Below the pieces are notes generated by a model. It did no database searches. It saw only the letters and a list, made by a program, of their open reading frames with translations, and was not told where the DNA came from. DNA of 64,000 nt from Saprospirales bacterium (GTDB lineage: Bacteria > Bacteroidota > Bacteroidia > Chitinophagales > Saprospiraceae), in the NCBI GenBank assembly GCA_016711045.1, contig JADJTT010000007.1, positions 62,001-126,000 on the forward strand. Direction: 5' to 3'. This document shows, one piece after another, positions 26,019 through 35,597 of the stretch. Position numbers and translations under genes: made by a program. Every line of letters starts with the position of its first letter. The first letter of the stretch is position 1.

Positions 26019-27575
26019 CTATTGAATCTCCCGCCGGTCTTCCTCAAACCTTCGCTCGGCGCCCATAAACATAGCTTTCAGGGCATTCATCTTTTCTTCG
26101 TTCATCCGTACATTTAGCTCTGCCCTTTTGCGGGAAACCTGAATGTCTACATCCTTCACCGAAGCGTCGTCAAACTCTTTATTCATGGCACGCAGGGCGT
26201 TGGCATTGAAAAAGCCGTAGAACAAATTTTTGGTGCTCTTCTCCAACAAATCTCCTTTGAGCCGTTCGGCTTTTGCAAATCCGCCGCTTTCGAGTTTCTC
26301 TATCCAGCTCTCATCTCCGCATACGAAAAGGATATTGTCTTTGACTAGCAGTCGCGGCGCCCCATCGTCGAAGGTGATTTTAAATAAATTGCCGCCGCTA
26401 TTACCAAGCTGTATCGCCTTCACCTTGTATTGGTTGTCCCGCTCTTTTTCCAATAGATCTTTCTCCATGGCCAACGCAAGTATCATATCCAGTTTTTTCA
26501 TATCGAGAATGTTAGTGGCAAACAGGCCCACTTTCTTGTCACTGTCTTCCTGACCTACCGCTGCCAACGCGATATCTCCCCCAAAGGTTTCGCGGATGTC
26601 TTTGGTAGTAAGACCGTATTCTTTCATGGAAAATTCCAGGAAGCCTTTGGACTGGGACCGTGCACTGAGCACCTCGTCGATTCCCCGGATGCTGATCGCA
26701 TTGGTCATCAGCATGGCTATCTGGTCATTGGGGAGGGATTTGGAAAAATCGGTCTCGATATGGTCGTTGAACAATTTGTTCAGGTCTTTGGTCAGCTTCG
26801 TTTGCAGATCCAGATCGGCCACGCCTTCGATACGCCCTTCGAGAAAATCCAGGTGTCCGGTGATGAAGTTATCCTTTAAGGCATCGGGATCCATCTCGGC
26901 CAGCGATAAACCCATTTGGATGTCGGGGGATTCGGAAAGTGGGTTGGAATCGAACCACAATGTCAGGTCGTGTGCTTCCGCAAATGCGGTTTGCAACTCC
27001 TTGTGGTGGGCTACCGACTCAGATTCTTTGGTGTCAAAGATTTGTTGGGCTTGCTCGACGAGGTTGAGTTGGGCATTCGAAAAGCCAAATAATGCAACAT
27101 CCTTTGTCCAAGCGACAATTCCGTCCTTTTCTCCCATCGCATAGCGAAAAGAGCCTTTAGCAGTGACCTGTGCTTCCGACTTGACCAACTCCTCAAATTT
27201 GTCCGCATCTGCCAGGCTTAACATAAACCCTCCAAAGGATTCACGCGGATTCCCGGCTTCCACCTTCATAAACAGGTATCCTTGCTTATTGAGGTCGACC
27301 CCCGACGATTCCGGGTTTTCCATGACCTTGGCCAGGGTAGGGTTGTCTTCCCGGGCATCAGCTACCGCTTCGCGGAACATGTCGCTTTCCCGAATGGCTT
27401 CAAAATCCGATTTTTTCAACAGGGCAGGAATGTCAACCCGCACTACGGAAAAGGCTTCTTGGGGAATCAGGCCCAGCGCATCATCCGTAGTGACCAGGTC
27501 TTTTTTGCAAGCAGCCAGGATGGCGATCAGGAGTAAGGCGCCTGCGATTGACGGCAAAATCTTTTGGGTATTCAT
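26019..27575 (-). CDS. DUF4836 family lipoprotein
   Basis: About 518 residues from ATG 27575. The signal sequence ends in LIAILAACKKD, a lipobox with Cys23. The body (GLIPQEAFSVVRVDIPALLKK at the start of the mature part, then alternating alpha/beta repeats) matches DUF4836, a Bacteroidota family of surface or periplasmic lipoproteins of unknown function. It is a single gene with no clear operon partner. Confidence 0.8.
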   Translation of the reverse strand: MNTQKILPSIAGALLLIAILAACKKDLVTTDDALGLIPQEAFSVVRVDIPALLKKSDFEAIRESDMFREAVADAREDNPTLAKVMENPESSGVDLNKQGYLFMKVEAGNPRESFGGFMLSLADADKFEELVKSEAQVTAKGSFRYAMGEKDGIVAWTKDVALFGFSNAQLNLVEQAQQIFDTKESESVAHHKELQTAFAEAHDLTLWFDSNPLSESPDIQMGLSLAEMDPDALKDNFITGHLDFLEGRIEGVADLDLQTKLTKDLNKLFNDHIETDFSKSLPNDQIAMLMTNAISIRGIDEVLSARSQSKGFLEFSMKEYGLTTKDIRETFGGDIALAAVGQEDSDKKVGLFATNILDMKKLDMILALAMEKDLLEKERDNQYKVKAIQLGNSGGNLFKITFDDGAPRLLVKDNILFVCGDESWIEKLESGGFAKAERLKGDLLEKSTKNLFYGFFNANALRAMNKEFDDASVKDVDIQVSRKRAELNVRMNEEKMNALKAMFMGAERRFEEDRREIQ

Positions 27576-27677
27576 TGCGTAGTTAAATTTTATTCTCCGC
27601 AAGCTAAAGGGGAAAAAATAACTATGCCTTTTACTTGGATAAATCCCGAAAGGAAATCGACTAAGGGTAGGAAATCC

Positions 27678-29739
27678 CTACTCCTCCTTCCGCTTCAAAT
27701 AAAAATACGTTTCCACCTGGGAGCGGATTGCAATATCCGGCCCGCCTTTCCGGTAAGCGTTTGATTGCTCGGGGCCGATGATACGTGCTTTGACGTTATC
27801 GTGGAGCTGGATCTGGATAACATCCTTGATACGTTTGGCGATCTCTGGATCGAGGACAGGAAAGGCTGTTTCGATGCGGTAGCTGAGGTTGCGCACCATC
27901 CAATCGGCGGAGGAGAGGTAGACTTTTTCCTCCCCATCGTTGTGGAAGATGAAAACCCGGGAGTGTTCGAGGTAGCGGTCCACGATACTGCATGCGTGTA
28001 TATTTTCGCTAACCCCCTTTAACTGGGGAACCAGGCAGCAAATACCGCGGACAATGAGTTGGATCTCCACCCCGGCCTGACTGGCTTCATAGAGTTTTTT
28101 GATCATCACCGTGTCCTGAATGCTGTTCAGTTTGAGAATGATCTGGGCCTTTTTTCCCGCTTTGGCGTTTTGGATCTCCTGGTGGATCAGGTCGAGGAGT
28201 TTGCCCCGCAAATTAAACTGGCCGACGAGCAGGTGTTCGAATTTTTGAGAGGGCACCTGCACGGTTTCCAAAAAAGAAAAGAGCCGGGCCACTTCGCCGG
28301 TCATCCGCTTATCGGCGGTGAACAGGCCATGGTCTGAATAGATTTTGGCGGTCTCTTCGTGGAAGTTGCCTGTACTCAGGTAACTGTAAAGTATAGGGCC
28401 ATTGTCCTCCTCCCGACGTATCAGCGCCATTTTGGCATGTACTTTCACCCCAGGAAAACTATAGCGCACCCGCACGCCTGTCCGTTCCAGATCTTCGCCC
28501 CAATCGAGGTTGGCTTCTTCGTCGAAACGGGCTTTTACTTCAATGAAGACAAAGACCTGCTTTCCAGCCCGGATAGCCTCTTTCAGGGCATTCATGATCC
28601 GCGACTGGCGAGCCACCCGGTACTGGGTGATCTTGATATGGGTGACGCGGGGATCTTTGGCGGCATCTTCAAAAAAGCGGATCACGGATTCGTATGAGTG
28701 ATAGGGAGGGTGAATGAGGTGGTCTTTCTCCCGAATGGCGTCAAACAGATCCCAGGAGTCTTCCAGGCTCCTGAATTTCTGCGGGGGGAGGGGCGGATTC
28801 TTGAGGTGGGTGAAACCGAAATCTGGAAAACGGAAGAAGTCGAAATTGTTGTGATACCGGCCTTCCACCAGCAAATCGTACTTGTCCAGGCCAAACGATT
28901 CTTTGAGAAACTCCATCAGCGCAGATGGCATCTCCCGGTCGTAGACGAATCGGGAGGCCGGGCCCACGTGGCGCTTGGTCAGGCTGGTCTTGATCTTCTG
29001 GATGAGGTCGCCCGAAAACTCATCGTCGATATACAATTCTGCATCGCGGGTGAGCTTGATGGAATAGGTATCGATGATATCGTACCCTGGAAACATCCAG
29101 GAGATACTGTGCCGGACGATATCGTCCAGAATAATAAGGTCGTGGCGACCCGGTGCCGAAGGTAACTCGACGAACCTTGGAAGGTGGTCGGAGGGTATTT
29201 TGACGATCGCATAATTATCTTTTCCCTGCGAGTCTTCCTTGTCGCGCAAACAGACGCTCATGTAGAGCTGGGCATTGTTGAGGAAAGGCCGGATCTTGTG
29301 TTTAATAAGGAGCACCGGTTGCACAAAGGGAAGCATATGTCCATGGAAATAGGATTCGACAAACTCCTTTTGCTCCTCGTTCAGGTCGAGGCGCCGGAGC
29401 AGATAAATCTTATGCTTGCGCAACTCCGGAACGATCTGTTTTTCAAAGATCTCCAAACTCCTCCTGGTGGCGGTCTACGATCTTGAGGATATCTTTGAGC
29501 ACTTGCTTGGGATCGTAGTCGATCTCCTTTTTGGTCTTTTTCCCCACCCGTACCAGGTTGCGCAACCAGGCTACCCGCACCCGGAAAAATTCATCGAGAT
29601 TGCTGGAGTAAATGGCCAGAAATTTCAGGCGCTCGAAGAGCGGCACCGAAGGGTCTTTGGCTTCCTGCAAAACCCGGTAATTGAAGTGAAGCCAACTGAT
29701 ATCGCGGTTGATGGTAGGTGTGGGTGTGTCGGTAGTCAT
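27678..29739 (-). CDS. ppk1: Polyphosphate kinase (PPK1), one frameshift
   Basis: The N-terminal part ([20 protein letters not shown], from ATG 29739) has the PPK1 start motif RDISWLxFNxRVLxEA. The catalytic part has [10 protein letters not shown] and [19 protein letters not shown], which include the phospho-accepting histidine region. An extra base in a TTT run near 29450 splits it: the first frame ends at 29443 and the second runs to 27678. The restored length is about 687 residues, normal for PPK1, which reversibly makes polyphosphate from ATP. Because the rest is well conserved, the shift may be a sequence error. Confidence 0.88.
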
Positions 29740-29754
29740 GATGTCATTTTTTCG

Positions 29755-29912
29755 CACTCACCCCCGACCCCTCTCTCCCGAGAGAGGGGAGCTCTTGGCA
29801 CTTGAAGAAATATATATTTCCCTTTCATTCTGCAAAAGCTAGTAGGTTAAGTTATTCTATTTCAAAGCTCAAAAGCTCCCCTCTCTTTGGAGGGAGGGGT
29901 CGGGGGTGAGTG
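29755..29912. mobile_element. MITE-like element with 40-bp terminal inverted repeats
   Basis: The 158-bp block begins CACTCACCCCCGACCCCTCT and ends with its near-exact reverse complement. About 36 of 40 terminal positions pair, including a GAGAGGGGAGCT part. There is no coding capacity inside. It occupies the spacer between ppk1 and the DUF72 gene. I saw no clear target-site duplication. Confidence 0.6.
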
Positions 29913-29938
29913 GTTTTTCAGGAAAATAGGTCCATTTG

Positions 29939-30844
29939 TCATCCCCCTTTGTTGGGAGTTGGTAATAACTCGGGTCCCCGGACCCGCGCATCCGAGATCA
30001 CCGCCCGGATCCTTTCCAGCAAATATACAGATAACTCGGGGGCCAGCAGGTTGTCGGGTTCGTGGGCGAAAAAATATATCTCCTGGATTCCGTTTTCTAC
30101 CCAAAATTTCAATCGCTCCATCCATTCATCGATGCGGCTGTAATCGCTGGGCACCAGTCCGTTGCCCACGAACCGGATCACGGTGAACGGAGCGCTCAAG
30201 CGCATGTGTGCTACATCCCGCCGCCCGGCTACGTCGGTAATCACCGCGCCCGTGCCAAATTCTTCGAGCATTGGGAATAGGATTTTTTCGCCCTCTGGTT
30301 CAAACCAGCTGGGGTGCCGAAGCTCTACCGCCAGTGGAATATGATTGGGGAAATGTGCGAGGAAGGTGCGCAGGACGTTCCATTGACCTACGTCAAAATG
30401 CTGTGGCAGTTGCATGAAGCAACTCCCCAGTTTTTCCTTGAGTCCCTGGATGACTTCTACAAATTCCATGGTCATCCCGGTGCCAAACCCCAGGTCGTTG
30501 CGGTGGCTGATCGCCTGTGGGATCTTGGGACAAAATTTGAAATCGGCTGCAGATTCGGCATACCATTTTTCCACCATTTCCGGCGTAGGCACCCGGTAGT
30601 GGGTGGTGTTAAACTCGATGGTGTTGAATTGACGGGAGTAGTAGAGCAGGTACTCGTGGGTTTTGGTTTTTGGGGGATATACTTTACCGATCCATTCTTT
30701 CATGCTCCAGCCCGTGCAGCCGATGTAGGTGGTGGAGCCCCCTTCGCGTTTTTCCGCGCTGGCTAACAGTTGGCTATTGTGCGGATGCTCGGGCCGCAAG
30801 GCGAAGTTTACAGTTGATAGGTCGGTTAATTTTCCGAAATCCAT
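29939..30844 (-). CDS. DUF72 family protein (YecE-like)
   Basis: 301 residues with the family motifs YIGCTGWSMKEWIGKVYPP, FNTIEFNTTHYRVPT, FCPKIPQAISH, LAVELRHPSWF and YFFAHEPDN. DUF72 proteins have a TIM-barrel-like fold and unknown biochemical role. The start ATG 30844 lies just downstream of the AGATGGCGTCTT repeat cluster. Confidence 0.88.
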   Translation of the reverse strand: MDFGKLTDLSTVNFALRPEHPHNSQLLASAEKREGGSTTYIGCTGWSMKEWIGKVYPPKTKTHEYLLYYSRQFNTIEFNTTHYRVPTPEMVEKWYAESAADFKFCPKIPQAISHRNDLGFGTGMTMEFVEVIQGLKEKLGSCFMQLPQHFDVGQWNVLRTFLAHFPNHIPLAVELRHPSWFEPEGEKILFPMLEEFGTGAVITDVAGRRDVAHMRLSAPFTVIRFVGNGLVPSDYSRIDEWMERLKFWVENGIQEIYFFAHEPDNLLAPELSVYLLERIRAVISDARVRGPELLPTPNKGG

Positions 30845-30870
30845 TGACGTCTATAGTTTCAAAAGTCTAA

Positions 30871-31020
30871 AAGATGGCGTCTTTTTCTGTTCTCTGCCCA
30901 TAAAGACCCACAAAGATGGCGTCTGTAAGACTAAAAAAGACGCCATCTTTTGCTGTTCCCTCTCATTAAATGCATCTGGACTAAAAAAGATGGCGTCTTT
31001 TTTGACAGAGATGGCGTCTT
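30871..31020. repeat. Cluster of five AAGATGGCGTCTT motifs
   Basis: Copies at 30871-30883, 30913-30925, 30937-30949 (inverted), 30987-30999 and 31008-31020 (first base G). The two directly spaced copies at the end are 21 bp apart. Each copy is a partial palindrome (AAGA...TCTT). The cluster fills the space between the TonB receptor stop and the DUF72 start, where it could be a regulator-binding array or a decayed interspersed repeat. Confidence 0.75.
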
Positions 31021-31023
31021 TCT

Positions 31024-32862
31024 TTACAAATGAAACCGCCAATTTACCCCCATCCGTATCCACCTCCCCGGCATCTCTACCTGATTGGTCTCTACATATT
31101 TCATATTGAGGAGATTCGTGCTTTCCAGATAAAACCCGATTTTTTTCCCTTCGAAGTAAAACCGGGCGTCGAGCAGCTCAAAGTCACCGAGGTTGACGCG
31201 ATCGACGAACCGGAAGGTGGTATTCAGAAACCAGCGGCGGTAGACGTGCAACTCCAGTCCGGCACTCAGTTGGTGACGCAGGTTGTCGAGGGCGTAGCGG
31301 GAGAAAAGGTATTCATTTTCCAAAATATCGGCATTGATATAGGTGTATGCCAGATTGAACCGGTGCAAAAAGCGCTGCCGGGGTATCAGGATGGGTAGTT
31401 CGAATAAGGCAGAAAGGTCGATTCCGCCCATGGACACATTGCCGAAGTTGAGCGGTTGCCAGGGATCGGTGACCTGCTCCTTGGTCCAGTCGATCAGGTC
31501 GCGCCCATCGCGCTGGAAGTAGCTCGCCTGAAACCGCCAGCCGTAAAAATTTCCTTTGATACCTCCTTCATAGGATATGGCCGACTCGGGTTGCAAATCT
31601 GGATTGCCCAGATTGGCCATGTCCGTGTAGTAAAGATCTGTGTAGGTGGGAATGCGGTAGGTTTTGCCCACGTTGGCAAATATCCTGAAATTCCGGTTCA
31701 GGGCAAACCCGGCGTCCAGTCCGGGGAAAAAGAAGGGACCAAAATCGGTGAAATAGTGAAACAACACGCCGGGCGTAAGATCGAGGCGGCCGGATAAGAG
31801 TAAAAATCGTTGCTCTGCAAAAATAGCGACGGAGGAACGTTGTCTTTCGCCCAGGTTGTTGCTCACCAGCCAGTTGCGTTGCAGGTCGATACCCAGGCCG
31901 GTAACGCCCAATTTGGTGCGTTTGCTAGCATTTGTTTCGAAGCCGGCTACGTTGCCCAGGTGGAAATTGCGGTAAAGGGAAGGATTGCGGCGCACGAAAA
32001 TGTATTCATCCTGGTTGCGGCGCCAATACAGTCGGGGGGTGATGGTCCAACCATTGGATTCATGGCTGAGCTCTAATGCAGCCAGGCTCGTTTGGACCGC
32101 CTCAAACTGGTCTGTAAACAGTGGGCTTGCATAAAACCCGTTGGCTCCAAATGTACGCTCCGTGTAGCCTGCGAGGAGCCGCACCTCATTTTTAGCCCAT
32201 TTGTGCCGGAGCTGGTAGAAAAAGTTGTTGATGTCGTAGTCGGTATTGTATCGGTATCCCTGGGAGAAATCTTTGGAGAAGGAGATATATTGCTCCATGC
32301 CTTTTATCGGTAGGGAAGCGGAAAACCGGACGCCCCCCAACCCGTGCTGACCCGCTTGTAGCTGGAATTGGGCAAAGGACTCCGTTGGTGTTTTGGTCAC
32401 GATATTAATAGCTCCTGCGAATGCATTTTGTCCGTACACCCTTGCTGCAGGCCCTTTGAGCACCTCAATGCGTTCGATATTGTCGAGATCGACGGGAAGG
32501 TTGAGGGCGTGGTGGCCGGTCTGCGGATCGGTCATTTTGATGCCATTGATCAAAATGAGGGTTTGATCGAAAGTGCCACCCCGGATGCTCACATCTGCCT
32601 GCACGCCGTGTACGCCCCGCTGCCGGACATCCACGCCTGCCACGTAGTGCAACAATTCCGCTACACTGATCACCGGCGCCGACCGGATCTGTTCCTGCGT
32701 GATCACTTCCATATTGCGGGAAGCCTCGGAGAACTTAAACTCCTGGCGGTTTTCACGAATGGTGATATCCGGTAAGTCCATCAATACCAGCGTATCCTGT
32801 TGGCCGACAAGGACGCCGGGCAACAGCATGGACAATACCCAAAAGAAATGTATGATTCTCAT
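31024..32862 (-). CDS. TonB-dependent outer-membrane receptor
   Basis: About 612 residues. Signal peptide from ATG 32862 (MRIIHFFWVLSMLLPGVLVG). A plug domain follows with SVAELLHYVAGVDVRQRGVHG, ADVSIRGGTFDQTLILING, and IERIEVLKGPAARVYGQNAFAGAINIVTK spread over about residues 60-150. The rest is a 22-strand barrel ending in the aromatic-rich WRFHL. There is no SusD partner and no carboxypeptidase-like extension, so it resembles BtuB/siderophore-type receptors rather than SusC. The ligand is not evident. Confidence 0.9.
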   Translation of the reverse strand: MRIIHFFWVLSMLLPGVLVGQQDTLVLMDLPDITIRENRQEFKFSEASRNMEVITQEQIRSAPVISVAELLHYVAGVDVRQRGVHGVQADVSIRGGTFDQTLILINGIKMTDPQTGHHALNLPVDLDNIERIEVLKGPAARVYGQNAFAGAINIVTKTPTESFAQFQLQAGQHGLGGVRFSASLPIKGMEQYISFSKDFSQGYRYNTDYDINNFFYQLRHKWAKNEVRLLAGYTERTFGANGFYASPLFTDQFEAVQTSLAALELSHESNGWTITPRLYWRRNQDEYIFVRRNPSLYRNFHLGNVAGFETNASKRTKLGVTGLGIDLQRNWLVSNNLGERQRSSVAIFAEQRFLLLSGRLDLTPGVLFHYFTDFGPFFFPGLDAGFALNRNFRIFANVGKTYRIPTYTDLYYTDMANLGNPDLQPESAISYEGGIKGNFYGWRFQASYFQRDGRDLIDWTKEQVTDPWQPLNFGNVSMGGIDLSALFELPILIPRQRFLHRFNLAYTYINADILENEYLFSRYALDNLRHQLSAGLELHVYRRWFLNTTFRFVDRVNLGDFELLDARFYFEGKKIGFYLESTNLLNMKYVETNQVEMPGRWIRMGVNWRFHL

Positions 32863-32880
32863 TGTTCGATTTTTTGCGGG

Positions 32881-32913
32881 CAAAGGTAGGGAATAAAAAA
32901 ATCCTTACTTTTG
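32881..32913. promoter_or_regulatory. Divergent promoter region between TonB receptor and tpiA
   Basis: Minus-strand TACCTTTG (32881-32888) and plus-strand TACTTTTG (32906-32913) both fit TAnnTTTG. The receptor box is 19 nt upstream of its start codon. Confidence 0.6.
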
Positions 32914-32995
32914 CCCGTGCAAATATTTACGTCTATTCCGCACAGCTCCCCCCGGAGGCGGAGAGCCGCACTGAATAATTAAACTTTAACTCCAC

Positions 32996-33756
32996 ATGGA
33001 AAAGAAACGCAAACATATCGTTGCCGGCAACTGGAAGATGAATACGAACTACGAGCAGGGCAGAGAGCTGGCAAAAGCGATAATGGATAAATTGGCTCCG
33101 TCGGACGTACGGGTCATTCTGGGGGCGCCTTTTACGCACCTGAAGGTCATTCACAGCGTGATCGTCGATGTAAACAACCTCTTTTTAGCGGCCCAAAACT
33201 GCCATCAGGCTGAGTCGGGCGCCTATACCGGAGAGATCTCCGCAGGCATGTTGAAAGCTGTCGGAGTAAAATGTGTGATCCTGGGGCACTCCGAGCGTCG
33301 GGAGTATTTTCAGGAAAGTGATGCATTGATCGCACAGAAAATCGATCAGGTGCTTCACCACGACATGCTCCCCATCTTTTGCTGCGGCGAAAAACTGGAA
33401 GTGCGCGAAAGCGGCGGGCATCTGGATCTGGTCGCCTCCCAGGTATCCAATGCCTTGTTTCACCTTACCCCGAAGATTTTGAGAAAGTGGTCGTGGCCTA
33501 CGAACCGGTATGGGCCATTGGCACCGGCAAGGTGGCTTCGCCTGAGCAGGCGCAAGAGATGCATGCACATATCAGAAAGACAATAGCTGGTCATTTCGGA
33601 GCCGAACTCGCGGACAAGACGTCGATCTTATATGGAGGAAGTGTCAAAGGATCCAATGCAAAAGAACTATTCGCAAAGCCCGATGTAGACGGAGGCTTAA
33701 TTGGAGGAGCGGCATTGAATGCGGAGGAGTTTGTGCAGATTGTGAACTCGTTTTAG
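32996..33756 (+). CDS. tpiA: Triose-phosphate isomerase, one frameshift
   Basis: AGNWKMNTN holds the catalytic lysine, [12 protein letters not shown] the catalytic histidine, and [12 protein letters not shown] the catalytic glutamate. [12 protein letters not shown] and GLIGGAALN form the phosphate-binding end. A single base is missing from a CCCC run near 33470, so the frame of the first part ends at 33586 and the correct C-terminal frame runs to 33756. The restored length is about 253 residues, normal for TpiA. As tpiA is central to glycolysis, the shift is more likely a sequencing error than a real mutation. Confidence 0.9.
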
Positions 33757-33946
33757 TGTGGGTGTTTTTGTAAAATACGAACCCCCGGGGGTGTGTGGCA
33801 CAAATACGCCTGGCTGAAGGAACGCAAAACCCACCAATGTCACTTTTTTGGTGAAAAATTTTGCCTAAAAGCTGAATCTTTAGGAAAGTGTCTTATTTTT
33901 GGTAATACTGACATGTACCCTTTGGCTTCACCCTTCACCACACGGA

Positions 33947-34777
33947 ATGTCCAACATCGTATCGCAACGGTTCATCAAGTGCCTGGAAAAACTTCGGGAA
34001 GACAACCGGGTTCGGTCGAGCCGGCAGTTTGCAATAGCATTGGACTACCTTCCTCAAAGTTTGAGCGAGATCCTGAAAGGAAGACGGGATGTGACGATCG
34101 AACTGATCCGCAAAGCTATCGAGATCTATAAGTTTAGCCCACTATACCTTTTCTCCGGAGAAGGGGCTATGTTCCTCTCAGAAGAAGATCAGTCGGGGTT
34201 CCGCATGCTTACCATCGTAAAGGATACCAGCGAGGAAGACCACATTATCCATGTCCCGGAACCCGCGCAGGCAGGTTATGCAGGGGACAAAACAGAGCTG
34301 GACTATATCCGCGACCTCCCCACGTATACACTGCCGGATTTTAAATACAAATCGGGCATTCACAGGTCTTTCGATGTGGCCGGAGATAGTATGGAACCTA
34401 CGCTTTTTGAAGGGGATAAGGTCGTGTGCAGCTTCCTCGAACCGGGCCTCTGGGAGTCGTCCATCAAGAACAATTATGTGTATGTGATCGTCACCCGGGG
34501 CGATGTATTGGTCAAACGCCTGGTCAACAACATCCGAAATGACCGATCTATTGAATTGCACTCCGATAATGATTTCTATAAAGCCTTCTCCCTGCCCATT
34601 GGGGATGTGCGCGAACTGTGGTACGCCCGGGTCAAGATCAGCGCTTTTTTGCCCTCTCCCCAGAAAATCATGGAAATGACCTATGCAGAACTCAAAGAGT
34701 TGCGACAATCCGTCCAGGATCAGTTTCGCCTCATCGAAGGTATGCAACAATCGATCAATAAATTACTTCCCGACTAA
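33947..34777 (+). CDS. XRE-family regulator with S24 (LexA/CI-like) peptidase domain
   Basis: 276 residues from ATG 33947. An N-terminal HTH (SSRQFAIALDYLPQSLSEILKGRRDV, about residues 25-50) is followed by a linker and an S24 domain with the nucleophile region DVAGDSMEPTLFEGDKVVC (serine) and VLVKRLVN (lysine). A C-terminal helical tail (SVQDQFRLIEGMQQSINKLL) is probably a dimerising coiled coil. Such regulators self-cleave or bind ligands on stress signals. No SOS or prophage genes are adjacent. A TATTTTTG box at 33894-33901 could be its promoter. Confidence 0.85.
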   Translation: MSNIVSQRFIKCLEKLREDNRVRSSRQFAIALDYLPQSLSEILKGRRDVTIELIRKAIEIYKFSPLYLFSGEGAMFLSEEDQSGFRMLTIVKDTSEEDHIIHVPEPAQAGYAGDKTELDYIRDLPTYTLPDFKYKSGIHRSFDVAGDSMEPTLFEGDKVVCSFLEPGLWESSIKNNYVYVIVTRGDVLVKRLVNNIRNDRSIELHSDNDFYKAFSLPIGDVRELWYARVKISAFLPSPQKIMEMTYAELKELRQSVQDQFRLIEGMQQSINKLLPD

Positions 34778-34840
34778 CTAAGCTGATAGCAGGAGCTTAC
34801 CGCACTTTGCGCTGCAAACTCCCGCTATAAAATCTTCTTT

Positions 34841-35074
34841 ATGGCAAATCTGCATAAAATTCAAGGCACCGTTTCCTACCAGGATATCGGCCCCGGCTTT
34901 TGGAGCATCATCGACGATCAGGGCCGCAAGTGGCGCCCCGTAAAAATGCCAAAAGAACTCCGCAAAGCAGGCATCAAAGGAACTTTCGAGATCGAAGAGG
35001 TCGAGGAAGGGATGTCTGTTTTTATGTGGGGGGTGGCAGTGAAGGTGGTGGGGTTTGTGGTGATTGGTGACTAG
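34841..35074 (+). CDS. Small OB-fold-like protein of unknown function
   Basis: 77 residues, mostly beta strand (KIQGTVSYQDIGPGFWSIID, KWRPVKMPKELRKAG). The pattern resembles small conserved OB-like proteins of Bacteroidota; I recognise no named family. The last five residues and the stop (GGTGACTAG) are encoded by the GTGACTN heptamer array at 35060-35101, so the native C-terminus has been replaced or trimmed by the repeat. Confidence 0.7.
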   Translation: MANLHKIQGTVSYQDIGPGFWSIIDDQGRKWRPVKMPKELRKAGIKGTFEIEEVEEGMSVFMWGVAVKVVGFVVIGD

Positions 35075-35101
35075 TGACTGGTGATTAGTGACTGGTGATT
35101 A
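35060..35101 (-). repeat. Heptamer array (GTGACTG orientation), 6 units
   Basis: Units GTGATTG, GTGACTA, GTGACTG, GTGATTA, GTGACTG, GTGATTA on the plus strand. It contains the stop codon of the small OB-like gene (35072-35074) and the stop of the convergent four-helix gene (35099-35101). Confidence 0.9.
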
Positions 35102-35515
35102 GGAGTTCTTCTTATTTAGGGAATTAATAAGGCCGTTTAATAGTCTGCCAATTTGGTTCAGGTCATCCCTTAACTGATGAAATTCCTCTGTTGAAATGAA
35201 TTGAAGATCCTTGGCCAATATCAAATAATATTGACATTCTTCAATTGAACCTCTCGAAATCACCAAGAATCGAATTATTTCTTTAATGGAACTTTTACCG
35301 GTTCCTTCGGAAATGTTTGCAGCAATCGAAACGGCTGCTCTTCTAAACTGATTTGTCAAACCAAATTTTTCCTCTGTTGGAAATTTCCCTGTTAGTCTGT
35401 ATACTTTCAACGTAAATTCATGTGCACATTGCCAGGCCTTTAATTTTTCAAAACTCTTTCCCGAAGAATAATAGCCATTTGGTTCCTCCAAGAGGAATGA
35501 AATTTCAGTTTCCAT
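35099..35515 (-). CDS. Four-helix bundle protein (S23/IVP family)
   Basis: 138 residues with the family motifs FEKLKAWQCAHEFTLKVYRL, FPTEEKFGLTNQFRRAAVSI, AANISEGTGK and LVISRGSIEECQYYL. These small bundles occur free-standing in many Bacteroidota or inside 23S rRNA intervening sequences; their role is unknown. It lies between two heptamer arrays. Its stop TAA is inside the first array. Confidence 0.9.
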   Translation of the reverse strand: METEISFLLEEPNGYYSSGKSFEKLKAWQCAHEFTLKVYRLTGKFPTEEKFGLTNQFRRAAVSIAANISEGTGKSSIKEIIRFLVISRGSIEECQYYLILAKDLQFISTEEFHQLRDDLNQIGRLLNGLINSLNKKNS

Positions 35516-35534
35516 CGCTTAAATTTTTATTTTC

Positions 35535-35597
35535 CAGTCACCAGTCACCAGTCACCAGTCACCAGTCACCAGTCACCAGTCACCAGTCACCAGTCAC
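35535..35597 (+). repeat. Heptamer array (CAGTCAC), 9 perfect units
   Basis: Nine exact tandem copies between the four-helix gene start and the accC stop. Read on the minus strand it supplies the TGA stop of accC (35594-35596). Confidence 0.95.

Noticed and set aside
29443..29456. Programmed frameshifting or split gene in ppk1
   Set aside because: The two frames overlap by only a few bases without signals; one extra T in a short T run suffices.
33379..33586. Programmed frameshifting in tpiA
   Set aside because: No slippery site or stem-loop; a missing C in a CCCC run explains it better.
35535..35597. CAGTCAC array as a CRISPR array
   Set aside because: Nine units in direct contact with no spacers and a 7-bp unit. 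It is a simple tandem repeat.
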